Shown here: in pieces, positions 20,967 through 28,050 of the stretch
Numbering within the stretch: position 1 is the stretch's first letter
Layout: each line of letters begins with the position of its first letter
Assembly: GCF_020171945.1 (NCBI RefSeq)
Contig: NZ_JAIVAP010000028.1
Coordinates: forward strand, 1-56,358
Direction: 5' to 3'
Origin: Bacillus infantis
Lineage (GTDB): Bacteria > Bacillota > Bacilli > Bacillales > Cytobacillaceae
DNA: 56,358 bases
Position numbers and translations under genes: made by a program
The notes under the pieces: model-generated
Database searches by the model: none
What the model was told of the DNA's origin: nothing
The model's input: the letters and a program-made list of their open reading frames with translations, nothing else

Positions 20967-21054
20967 GCTTTCCGCCTAATAACAAAAAAGCAAACAATAT
21001 AATGGAATATAATCCCATAATACCGGTACCTGTTTTGAATATTCACACAAATAG

Positions 21055-21091
21055 GGTAGGAGAAAGCCTTTAAAGCGGGTATTCTCCTGCC
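21055..21091. other. unassigned inverted repeat
   Basis: GGTAGGAGAA (21055-21064) and TTCTCCTGCC (21082-21091) form a 10-bp stem with one G-T pair and a 17-nt loop, between the divergent spoIIE and tRNA promoters. There is no T tract on either exit side, so it is not an obvious terminator. The rest of 20967-21148 shows nothing recognisable. Confidence 0.5.
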
Positions 21092-21148
21092 AAAAAAAAT
21101 TGGCGAACCGAAAAAAAGGAGAGACGACATTTTTCTTTTAAAATATTA

Positions 21149-21177
21149 TTGACACCAGGGTCAATCCTTTGTATTAT
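21149..21177 (+). promoter_or_regulatory. tRNA operon promoter (sigma-A)
   Basis: TTGACA (21149-21154), 17-nt spacer, TATTAT (21172-21177), 20 nt upstream of the tRNA-Met 5' end. Confidence 0.85.
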
Positions 21178-21197
21178 ATTCCTTGTGCTTATATTAT

Positions 21198-21271
21198 GGC
21201 GGTGTAGCTCAGCTGGCTAGAGCGTACGGTTCATACCCGTGAGGTCGGGGGTTCGATCCCCTCCGCCGCTA
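21198..21271 (+). tRNA. tRNA-Met(CAT), elongator type
   Basis: A 74-nt cloverleaf: acceptor GGCGGTG pairs with CGCCGCT (G-T at both the first and sixth pair), D stem GCTC, anticodon loop TTCATAC (CAT), T loop TTCGATC, discriminator A. The 3' CCA is not encoded. The sequence agrees with the B. subtilis elongator Met tRNA found at the same locus; the 1-72 G-T pair argues against initiator identity, which would normally have a mismatch there and GGG/CCC in the anticodon stem. Confidence 0.93.
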
Positions 21272-21287
21272 TCCTTATCTTTAATAC

Positions 21288-21359
21288 GGCCCCTTGGTCA
21301 AGCGGTTAAGACACCGCCCTTTCACGGCGGTAACACGGGTTCGAATCCCGTAGGGGTCA
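21288..21359 (+). tRNA. tRNA-Glu(TTC)
   Basis: A 72-nt cloverleaf with acceptor GGCCCCT/AGGGGTC, anticodon loop CTTTCAC (TTC) within a CCGCC/GGCGG stem and T arm ACGGG-TTCGAAT-CCCGT; discriminator A, no encoded CCA. Separated from tRNA-Met by 16 nt and transcribed with it. Confidence 0.95.
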
Positions 21360-21364
21360 TACAT

Positions 21365-21517
21365 GAAATGCGGAGGGTGCTTGTTTAGCCCCGACAAGCT
21401 TAAGACGCCTCAGAAATGAAGGCGGCTTTTTGCCTTCAATTCTGAGGCGGCTTAAGACTCGAGGGGCTAGCACCCGCAGCTGGACAATCGAAATGCGGAG
21501 GGTGCTTGTTCAGCCCC
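21365..21517 (+). repeat. structured intergenic repeat, copy C, with truncated second unit
   Basis: A nested hairpin spanning 21375-21475: GGGTGCT pairs with AGCACCC, AGCCCC with GGGGCT, CTTAAG with CTTAAG, and innermost 21408-21423 with 21432-21447 (16 bp, one mismatch). The innermost part carries the AAGACG...AAGGC...GCCTT pattern shared with copies A and B. The first 28 nt (21365-21392) recur at 21490-21517 with one mismatch, as if a second unit began and was truncated at the following terminator. Confidence 0.8.
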
Positions 21518-21523
21518 TCATCT

Positions 21524-21560
21524 AAAAAAACACCTTCTCCTTTCCGGAGCAGGTGTTTTT
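21524..21560. terminator. bidirectional terminator between tRNA-Glu and yabR
   Basis: Stem AACACCttCTCC / GGAGcaGGTGTT with an internal 2x2 mismatch, flanked by A7 on one side and T5 on the other, so it can serve the tRNA unit on the plus strand and yabR on the minus strand. Confidence 0.8.
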
Positions 21561-21648
21561 GTATTTATGGATTCATTCAACCTATAAAAAAAGACAAGCC
21601 CCTCGGCCTGTCATGGTCATGCAATATATAGAAAAAATCAGCAGCAAG

Positions 21649-22119
21649 TTATCCTCGTTTAGCGCCTCTTCCTCCACGTTTGGATTCCGTATTGCGTTTT
21701 AGTGAGGCCAATCGATCTTCACTGTCTTTGAGGAACTTGGCCATTTTGGACTCAAAGTTCTCTCTTGGCGGACGGCTGTCATTGGATCTTCCATGGCGCG
21801 GACGCTGGGATCCGGAATATCCGCCTCGTGATTCGCGGCGTTCAGGCCTGTCAGTTCTTTCAGGTCTGGCCGGTCTCTCTGGCCTGTCTATTGCTTTCTT
21901 GATGGATAAGCCGATCTTTCCATCCTTCTCCACATTAATGACTTTAACCTCTACCTGGTCACCGACCTTCAGGTGATCATTAATATCCTTAACATAGTTA
22001 TCTGCGACCTCACTAATGTGGACAAGACCGGTTGAACCTTCCGGCAGTTCTACGAACGCGCCGAAATTAGTAATGCCGGTTACCTTTCCTTGTAACTTGC
22101 TGCCTACTTCGATTGACAT
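21649..22119 (-). CDS. yabR: S1 RNA-binding domain protein
   Basis: 156 residues: one S1 OB-fold at residues 3-75 ('VGSKLQGKVTGITNFGAFVEL', 'GLVHISEVADNYV', 'VKVINVEKDGKIGLSIK') and a disordered basic tail rich in Arg-Pro-Glu and Gly-Arg. This resembles general stress protein 13 and YabR of B. subtilis; it probably binds RNA or ribosomes. 86 nt after divIC in the same direction, then the shared terminator at 21524-21560. Confidence 0.9.
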   Translation of the reverse strand: MSIEVGSKLQGKVTGITNFGAFVELPEGSTGLVHISEVADNYVKDINDHLKVGDQVEVKVINVEKDGKIGLSIKKAIDRPERPARPERTDRPERRESRGGYSGSQRPRHGRSNDSRPPRENFESKMAKFLKDSEDRLASLKRNTESKRGGRGAKRG

Positions 22120-22205
22120 AAAAAGATTTTGCCTCCTTAAAGATTAAAAGAATTAAACTTACTTTATATTATACAGAATTTCAAAAAAGAGTGTCAATAA
22201 GACTG

Positions 22206-22613
22206 CTACTCGGATGTTTTTTCCTTTTCCTTCTTTCCGCCCTTGTCCTCAGGCAGATTAAAGATGATTTCGTCCTTTTCGGAAAGGAAATAGTTCTTCC
22301 TCGCTAGCTTGGCTATATATTCATCATCATTCAGTTTGACGATTTCTTCTTCCAGGAGTACCTCATTCTTTTTAAGGGAGGCGAGCTTCTTTTCAAATTT
22401 TTCTTTTTCGAGGGCCTTTTCTTCAAGAGCAGAGGATTGCGTGACGAGTGTAGAGATCATCAATACGGCGATGGCTGCAGCGCCAATGAAAAAGACAGTC
22501 AGCCTGCGGATAAGCAGGACTCTCTTCCTGGCTGTGCTGATCTCTGTATTCTCTTGCTGTTTGGCATAGTTTGTCTCGATTTTTGCTACTTTGCGTTTCC
22601 TGATGGCACTCAC
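22206..22613 (-). CDS. divIC: cell division protein DivIC (FtsB-like)
   Basis: Septal protein working with FtsL and DivIB to activate septal wall synthesis. 135 residues: cytoplasmic N-terminus, one membrane segment at about 33-55 ('LTVFFIGAAAIAVLMISTLV'), then an extracellular coiled coil (60-100, Lys/Glu-rich) and a lysine-rich tail. The start is a GTG 8 nt after GGAGGGG. Located after yabP-yabQ, as in B. subtilis. Confidence 0.92.
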   Translation of the reverse strand: MSAIRKRKVAKIETNYAKQQENTEISTARKRVLLIRRLTVFFIGAAAIAVLMISTLVTQSSALEEKALEKEKFEKKLASLKKNEVLLEEEIVKLNDDEYIAKLARKNYFLSEKDEIIFNLPEDKGGKKEKEKTSE

Positions 22614-22636
22614 TCTCGCAGCCCCTCCTTGCCCAT

Positions 22637-23263
22637 TTATTTATTTTTCCATCTGGTTAATAAGCTGTTTAAGTTATTCTTGAATGTGTGCAAATTTCCT
22701 GCCAATTTATTATATAACTTCTCGACGCTATTTTTAATCTTTTTCGGCAAAATAAACCAAAAAAGTGACCAAATCCATTTGACAGGGCTTAAAATCACTT
22801 TTAAAAGAGTCCAAATGATCCGAAGTGCCAGCTTCATAAGGGCCAGTATGCCTTTTCCGAGCAGCAAAATAAGGGAAATAATACCCATTATAATCGATTG
22901 GATCGGTTTATAAACCAAAAGATGCGCCATTCTGACAAAAAAGCGGAATATCGCTGCAATTGCCCCTATCAATGTTTCAAGCAGCCGGAGAAATCCCTGC
23001 TTCAGCAGGCTCTGGTATGCGGCAAACCCGCAGAACAGGGCAATAAAGATATAGAACCTCAGCTCGCCCTGGTTGATGATGAACAATACATAAAAGACAG
23101 CAAGTCCCTGCAGGCTCCAAAATAAAAAATCATTGATAAAGACGATCCAGCTTTTTCTTTTGGCGCGGCGCAGGAAGCGGTTATATGTATCGAGCGACGC
23201 GCCGAACGCGCTTCCCATGCCAATCATGGCAAGCATGGTAAGAAACTGCGCAGATAGGGTCAT
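22637..23263 (-). CDS. yabQ: spore cortex protein YabQ
   Basis: Membrane protein needed for cortex formation in B. subtilis, made in the mother cell. 208 residues, about 4-5 hydrophobic segments ('FLTMLAMIGMGSAFGASLDTY', 'FLFWSLQGLAVFYVLFI', 'IIMGIISLILLLGKGILALM', 'WIWSLFWFILP') and a basic C-terminus. Its ATG overlaps the yabP stop (ATGA), giving translational coupling. Confidence 0.88.
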   Translation of the reverse strand: MTLSAQFLTMLAMIGMGSAFGASLDTYNRFLRRAKRKSWIVFINDFLFWSLQGLAVFYVLFIINQGELRFYIFIALFCGFAAYQSLLKQGFLRLLETLIGAIAAIFRFFVRMAHLLVYKPIQSIIMGIISLILLLGKGILALMKLALRIIWTLLKVILSPVKWIWSLFWFILPKKIKNSVEKLYNKLAGNLHTFKNNLNSLLTRWKNK

Positions 23264-23562
23264 CGGAATATCTTGCTAAAGAACCCTTTAGCTTTTTCCC
23301 CTTGCTGTTCATCCATATATACGAGGTCAAAGACTTTCCCCTTAATGGATACGATCCCTTTTTCCACGTCCAGATTCTTCATTTGGAGATTCTGGCCGCG
23401 GATGGCCAGGAAGCCCATGACTGTCTCCAAAAGGAATTCTTCATTATCAAAGCTTTCGACCTGCTTGACGCCGGTAATATCCAGAAGCTTTCGTCCCCTC
23501 ATGATGACATCATGATCAGGAGCATTGCTTTTGCCTGTGTTTGATTCATAGTATTGGCTCAT
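23260..23562 (-). CDS. yabP: sporulation protein YabP
   Basis: 100 residues, YabP/YqfC family: 'MRGRKLLDITGVKQVESFDNEEFLLET' pattern followed by 'LAIRGQNLQMKNLDVEKGIVSIKGKV'. Required with YabQ for spore cortex assembly in B. subtilis. The ATG at 23562 has GGGGG at a 7-nt spacing and is preferred over two in-frame upstream starts. Confidence 0.88.
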   Translation of the reverse strand: MSQYYESNTGKSNAPDHDVIMRGRKLLDITGVKQVESFDNEEFLLETVMGFLAIRGQNLQMKNLDVEKGIVSIKGKVFDLVYMDEQQGEKAKGFFSKIFR

Positions 23563-23691
23563 CCTCATCCCCCACAATCGCATAGTACAACCTTTTGTAC
23601 ATGTGTATGAGGGAGGGGGGCCTTTTAGAACAATTCAGTCAGGCCTGGCCATTATACAATACCTGTTTCCCCGCCGTTGCTGTCTTAAACA

Positions 23692-23961
23692 TTAATTTTC
23701 CTGCTGGCCGGTGCGTTCTTCCTTAAGGACAGTGTACATCTCGGCTGCTTCTTCCTTGCGGCTTGTTTCCTGGAGGCGCTCGATCTTCGCTGTTACAATC
23801 CGCTGCCCGAGCCTGACCGTCAGCTCATCACCGACCTTTACGGTTGAACTTGCCTTCCCCTGCTGTCCGTTGATGAGGATCCTCCCCTGGTCAGCTACTT
23901 CCTTTGCCAGTGTTCTTCTTTTAATCAGTCTTGATACCTTCAAAAATTTATCCAGTCTCAT
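23692..23961 (-). CDS. rqcP: ribosome quality control S4-domain protein RqcP
   Basis: 89 residues, essentially one S4 RNA-binding domain: 'MRLDKFLKVSRLIKRRTLAKEVADQGRILING'-like start, 'KVGDELTVRLG'. In B. subtilis (YabO/RqcP) it works with RqcH to add C-terminal alanine tails to nascent chains on obstructed 60S-equivalent subunits. It follows mazG by 14 nt; the family is often mistaken for the heat-shock protein Hsp15. Confidence 0.93.
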   Translation of the reverse strand: MRLDKFLKVSRLIKRRTLAKEVADQGRILINGQQGKASSTVKVGDELTVRLGQRIVTAKIERLQETSRKEEAAEMYTVLKEERTGQQEN

Positions 23962-23975
23962 TCTTCTCTCCCCCT

Positions 23976-25436
23976 TTATAATCCTTGCTGTTTCGCTTCA
24001 TCCCAAAAGCGGTCCAGCTCTTCCAGGCTGTATCCGCTGAAGTCCCGGCCGCTCTCCCTGACCCTATCTTCAATATACGTAAAACGCCTGATGAATTTCT
24101 GATTGGTCGTGAAGACCGCCTGCTCCGGATCGATCTTGCAGAATCTTGCAATATTCACAAGTGCAAACAGGATATCGCCGAACTCCTTCGCCGCTTCTTC
24201 TGACCGCGGATCCCGGTTCATTTCCTCTTCGAATTCAGACAGCTCTTCTTTAACCTTCTCCCATGCAGGCCCGATTTCCTGCCAGTCAAATCCTGCGCCG
24301 GCTGCTTTCTTTTGGATATCTGCTGCCTGGAGCAGCTGCGGCATCGATTTGACAATCCCGCTCAAGAGCGACTCAGGCGCAGCCCCTTTTTCTTCAGCCT
24401 TGATTTCCTGCCAATTCTTCAGCACCTGCTCTTCTGTTTCAGCTGAAGCCTCGCCAAAGACGTGGGGATGCCTGCGGATCATTTTTTCACTGATGCCCTG
24501 GATGACGTCATCCATGGAGAAATAGCCGTCATCTTCCCCGATCTGTGCGTGCAGCACCACCTGCAGGAGGACATCACCCAGCTCCTCGATCATATGGTCG
24601 ATATCTTCATTATCAATTGCTTCAATAAGCTCATATGCTTCCTCGATCAAATACTTCCTGAGCGATTGGTGGGTCTGCTTGAGATCCCATGGACAGCCGT
24701 CCGGCCCCCTCAATGCGGCAATGATTTCCCGGAACTTGCTGAATTCCCTGTAGAGGAGGGTTTCATCCTTTACAGGCGGCACATAGACTGAAGTGAGATT
24801 ATTGATCTCCGCTTCCCTGTCAAGCTCAAACAGAGGCACCTTCCTGATGCTTTCCCTGCTGCTTCCCGCTGCCGTGGCAATATAAATCTCATAATCATAC
24901 GGAAGCATTTCCATCAGTGTCAGCTTCACATTGCTCGCCACGTAGGTATCATACACCTGACCGATGATCATATGATGCTTCAGCATTACTTCATCCTTTT
25001 TCAGGTCAGTGGCATCGAGCAGCTGGAAGCCTTCGATTGGATCTATTTTCAGAGCCTGGAACAGGGCGTCCAAAAAGCTCTGGCCTCCGCCGATCACGAT
25101 ATCAATTCCCAGCACAGGGCCTTTCTCAAGCAAAACCTGAACCGTTTTCTCCGCAACCAGCGGATGGCCCGGCACAGCATAGACTACATCCCCATCTGCT
25201 GCCTTTGCCAGGAGGATTTCGCAAATTTCATCGTATACGTCTTCAAAGCGGCTGTGCTTTTCATATACATGATCAAATGACTGAAAAGCCATCCCTTCAT
25301 CCTGCAGCTCCCGGATCACCGGATGGTCCTCTGTCCTTAAATATACCTTCCCCTCAGCCTGAAGGGCTTTATAAACGCCAAAGGGCAGCTGTTCGAGATC
25401 CCCTGCCCCAAGGCCGTAAACCGTAATTTTATTCAT
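23976..25436 (-). CDS. mazG: fusion of tetrapyrrole-methylase-like domain and MazG NTP pyrophosphohydrolase
   Basis: 486 residues. Residues 1-220 resemble SAM-dependent tetrapyrrole methylases ('VYGLGAGDLEQLPFGVYKAL', 'YAVPGHPLVAEKTVQ') but their activity is unknown. The rest holds MazG repeats: 'LRGPDGCPWDLKQTHQSLRKYLIEEAYELIEAID' and 'EELGDVLLQVVLHAQIG', with a second copy after about 360 ('KEFGDILFALVNIARF'). MazG removes noncanonical or excess (d)NTPs. Same architecture as B. subtilis YabN. 6 nt from the flippase gene. Confidence 0.92.
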   Translation of the reverse strand: MNKITVYGLGAGDLEQLPFGVYKALQAEGKVYLRTEDHPVIRELQDEGMAFQSFDHVYEKHSRFEDVYDEICEILLAKAADGDVVYAVPGHPLVAEKTVQVLLEKGPVLGIDIVIGGGQSFLDALFQALKIDPIEGFQLLDATDLKKDEVMLKHHMIIGQVYDTYVASNVKLTLMEMLPYDYEIYIATAAGSSRESIRKVPLFELDREAEINNLTSVYVPPVKDETLLYREFSKFREIIAALRGPDGCPWDLKQTHQSLRKYLIEEAYELIEAIDNEDIDHMIEELGDVLLQVVLHAQIGEDDGYFSMDDVIQGISEKMIRRHPHVFGEASAETEEQVLKNWQEIKAEEKGAAPESLLSGIVKSMPQLLQAADIQKKAAGAGFDWQEIGPAWEKVKEELSEFEEEMNRDPRSEEAAKEFGDILFALVNIARFCKIDPEQAVFTTNQKFIRRFTYIEDRVRESGRDFSGYSLEELDRFWDEAKQQGL

Positions 25437-25442
25437 ATCAAA

Positions 25443-27044
25443 TCATCTCCTGTTCCTGCCGTGCAGCAAATAGCCCAGTTTGCTTCCAAAAGGCAGCATG
25501 CTGATTTCTTCTTTTCTAAAAGTCTCTCCTTTTAAAGCTAAAAGCATGAATACAATTCCGCCTGTTGCAGCTGCGCTTAAGGCAATAAGGCCGGCCGCAA
25601 GGCGCCCTTCCCCGGCCAAAAATCCCGCAGCCAGCAGATAGCCCTTCAAATAAAGCAGCATGACTGCGGCAGCGGTTCCGAGCCCCAGGATGAAGCGGCC
25701 TGGCACTAAAGGCTGCCGCAATAGGAGGCGGAGCCTGGCGAGCAGGACAAGCAGAACGATAGCGAGCGCTGCACACGCAGCAATAGCCGCTCCCATCGTC
25801 CCTGCAGCTGGCACAAGCAGAATGTTAAGGATATATTTTATCCCGAAGCCTCCGATCATCACCGCAGCCGGGAAAAACGTGTGGCCCAGCCCCTGCAGGA
25901 TGGCTGCCAGGGTCATGATAATCGAGGCAAAGAAAATGAACAGGCTCAGCACTGAGAGCACTTCTGATCCTTCCGCATTCTCGAACAGCATGATATTGAC
26001 CGGCCTGATAATGGCCCATAATCCGAAGGCCGCACCTGTCCCGAAGAGCAGGCTGACGCGGAGGGCAAGACCTGCCTTTTCAGCAAGGAACTGCTGATTA
26101 TTTTTCAGTTTTTCAGCAGTGATGAGCGGAACAAGCGAAAGTGACATTGATGTGGCGATAACAGTCCCAAGCTGTATGAGCGGCTGTCCCCTGTCATAAA
26201 TCCCTTTCAGCTTTTTTGCCTCTTCAGCATCCAGCCCTCCCGATACAAGCAGGGAATACAGATTCAGCGAATCCGCCAGCTGAAGAAGGATGAGCAGCAT
26301 GGATGCCGCACTGATGGCCGCACCCTGGAGAGCGATGGTTTTCATTGTCATCAGGACCGCTTTTCCACTCAGCCCAATATTCGCTGCACCAGCTGCTTCC
26401 TTACTTATCCCGCGCCAGAAAAAGGCGGACAGGATGGCTGCAGAAGCAATGCCCCCTGTCACTGAACCGAAAACAGCCCCGCTGCCGGCCGTATATAGTG
26501 ATGCTCCTTCTTTCATGAGAATGGACGCAGCAGCCAATATGGTCGCCACACGGATGGCCTGCTCTCCCACCTGTGAAACAGCAGTCGGAAGCATGTCGCC
26601 CCGGCCCTGGAAATACCCCCTGAGGAGAGCTGTAGCCGGCAGTAGAAGGAAGACTGGGGAAAGTGTCCTTAAAAGGATACCCAGCCTTGGATCCCCCATT
26701 TGCGAAGCAATCCAATCCGCCCCGGCAAACATAATCAGGAAAGCAGCAAGGCCAATGGCCAGAAGGAAAAGGCCAGAGGCCGCCAGCAGCTGCAGAGCTT
26801 CTTTCCTGCTCTTTGCCTGCTCGGCATAAAGCTTTGAAATAACGACCGGAAAACCATATGTAGACAGCACGATGGCAATCCCATAAAAGGGATATACCTG
26901 CTGGTAAATATAAAAGCCGACATCCCCTACGATATTCTGGAAGGGGACTCTGTAAACTGCGCTCAATACCTTTGTGACCAAAGCGGCAGCTGTAAGGATC
27001 AGGGCTCCTTTGAACAGATCTCCTGATTGATTAGCGGGCTTCAT
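25443..27044 (-). CDS. yabM: MATE/MOP-family lipid-linked oligosaccharide flippase, SpoVB-like
   Basis: 533 residues with about 14 hydrophobic segments, polysaccharide_synt/MurJ-like. The N-terminus 'GALILTAAALVTKVLSAVYRVPFQNIVGDVGFYIYQQVYP' is the family signature, and 'LLRGYFQGRGDMLPTAVSQVGEQAIR' follows near residue 175. B. subtilis has four paralogues (YabM, SpoVB, YkvU, YtgP/MurJ); position beside spoVT and mazG identifies YabM. Start: ATG 6 nt after GGAAGGAGA; an upstream in-frame start is rejected. Confidence 0.9.
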   Translation of the reverse strand: MKPANQSGDLFKGALILTAAALVTKVLSAVYRVPFQNIVGDVGFYIYQQVYPFYGIAIVLSTYGFPVVISKLYAEQAKSRKEALQLLAASGLFLLAIGLAAFLIMFAGADWIASQMGDPRLGILLRTLSPVFLLLPATALLRGYFQGRGDMLPTAVSQVGEQAIRVATILAAASILMKEGASLYTAGSGAVFGSVTGGIASAAILSAFFWRGISKEAAGAANIGLSGKAVLMTMKTIALQGAAISAASMLLILLQLADSLNLYSLLVSGGLDAEEAKKLKGIYDRGQPLIQLGTVIATSMSLSLVPLITAEKLKNNQQFLAEKAGLALRVSLLFGTGAAFGLWAIIRPVNIMLFENAEGSEVLSVLSLFIFFASIIMTLAAILQGLGHTFFPAAVMIGGFGIKYILNILLVPAAGTMGAAIAACAALAIVLLVLLARLRLLLRQPLVPGRFILGLGTAAAVMLLYLKGYLLAAGFLAGEGRLAAGLIALSAAATGGIVFMLLALKGETFRKEEISMLPFGSKLGYLLHGRNRR

Positions 27045-27192
27045 TGCCCATCTCCTTCCAATAATGAATTCGAAAAGTATTATAGCATAACTATTGGCCG
27101 CAAGATGGGATGATAACGCATTAACCTTGTTTCGTTGTCTGTTTGTCATAAAACAAATAGCTTTGAAGCATTATTTTTCATTTTTCCCATAG

Positions 27193-27217
27193 AAAAAAGG
27201 CAGCCAGGCTGCCCCTT
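27193..27217 (-). terminator. spoVT terminator
   Basis: Stem GGCAGCC/GGCTGCC with extending AAG/CCTT pairs and a 1-nt loop; minus strand continues into six T. Lies between spoVT and yabM. Confidence 0.85.
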
Positions 27218-27248
27218 TCTATCATCTCTATAAGATTCAATATTGATA

Positions 27249-27785
27249 TTAAGACTCCATCTGCCTTGCCAAGAATCCTGCTGCCGTTTCTACAGCCTTC
27301 TGCTCTACATCACCAAGTGAATCTTCCTTCGCATAAATGATGACCGCCCCTATTGGATCGCCATTGGCAATGATCGGGCCGATTGTATAAGCAGAAAGGC
27401 TTTCCTCGTTCCCATCTGCAAGGGCATACTCGCCTTGAGTGTTGACGAGGACAGACGTTCTGTCTTCCATTGTTTTTTCCAGCAGATCACTGATGTTTTT
27501 GTTCAGATAATCCTTCTTTGATCCGCCTGCTGTTGCGATGAATGTATCCCTGTCACAAATAAGGACCGGGTTTCCAAGGCTGTCATACAAGGCTTCTGCA
27601 TATTCTTTTGCAAAATCGCTCAATTCGCTGATTGGCGAATACTTCTTTAAAATGACTTCACCATCGCGGTCTACGAATATTTCCAGCGGGTCACCTTCAC
27701 GAATTCGCAGTGTCCTGCGGATTTCCTTCGGGATTACAACACGACCCAAATCATCGATACGACGAACTATACCAGTTGCTTTCAT
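27249..27785 (-). CDS. spoVT: stage V sporulation regulator SpoVT
   Basis: Forespore transcription factor tuning sigma-G-dependent genes. 178 residues: an AbrB-type swapped-hairpin DNA-binding domain at 1-52 ('MKATGIVRRIDDLGRVVIPKEI'-like, closely related to AbrB at 47671) and a GAF-like C-terminal domain (about 60-178). The ATG at 27785 is 9 nt after GTGAGG; an open upstream extension of 41 codons has no family support. A sigma-G promoter candidate lies at 27872-27900. Confidence 0.96.
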   Translation of the reverse strand: MKATGIVRRIDDLGRVVIPKEIRRTLRIREGDPLEIFVDRDGEVILKKYSPISELSDFAKEYAEALYDSLGNPVLICDRDTFIATAGGSKKDYLNKNISDLLEKTMEDRTSVLVNTQGEYALADGNEESLSAYTIGPIIANGDPIGAVIIYAKEDSLGDVEQKAVETAAGFLARQMES

Positions 27786-27871
27786 CCTGCGTTGCCTCAC
27801 TTTCATCTGATGATTTTTAGCAGGAGAAGATTTCTGCTTCCTTTTGTTGAAAACTTCTCCATGTTTGAACT

Positions 27872-27900
27872 TAGTATCTTTCATATGGAAAGTTCTATAC
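27872..27900 (-). promoter_or_regulatory. spoVT promoter, sigma-G type
   Basis: Minus strand GTATA (27896-27900; consensus GHATR), 17-nt spacer, GATACTA (27872-27878; consensus CATnHTA, one mismatch). SpoVT is a known sigma-G regulon member in B. subtilis. Confidence 0.6.
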
Positions 27901-28050
27901 ACTTGCAAATATCTTTTCTCTCGCGTGATAACATTTCCTCAATAGGATAAACATTCCAGTATAAAAATCCTTACCATTTGAAATACCCTTGTCTACTCTT
28001 ATTAAACACTTTTCTCATTTCATTTAGGTGACAGGAACTTTTCCATTACT

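Noticed and set aside
23602-23609. sigma-E promoter for yabP (CATACACA on the minus strand)
   Set aside because: The -10 is close to CATACAHT, but no acceptable -35 lies at 13-15 nt; left as unproven.
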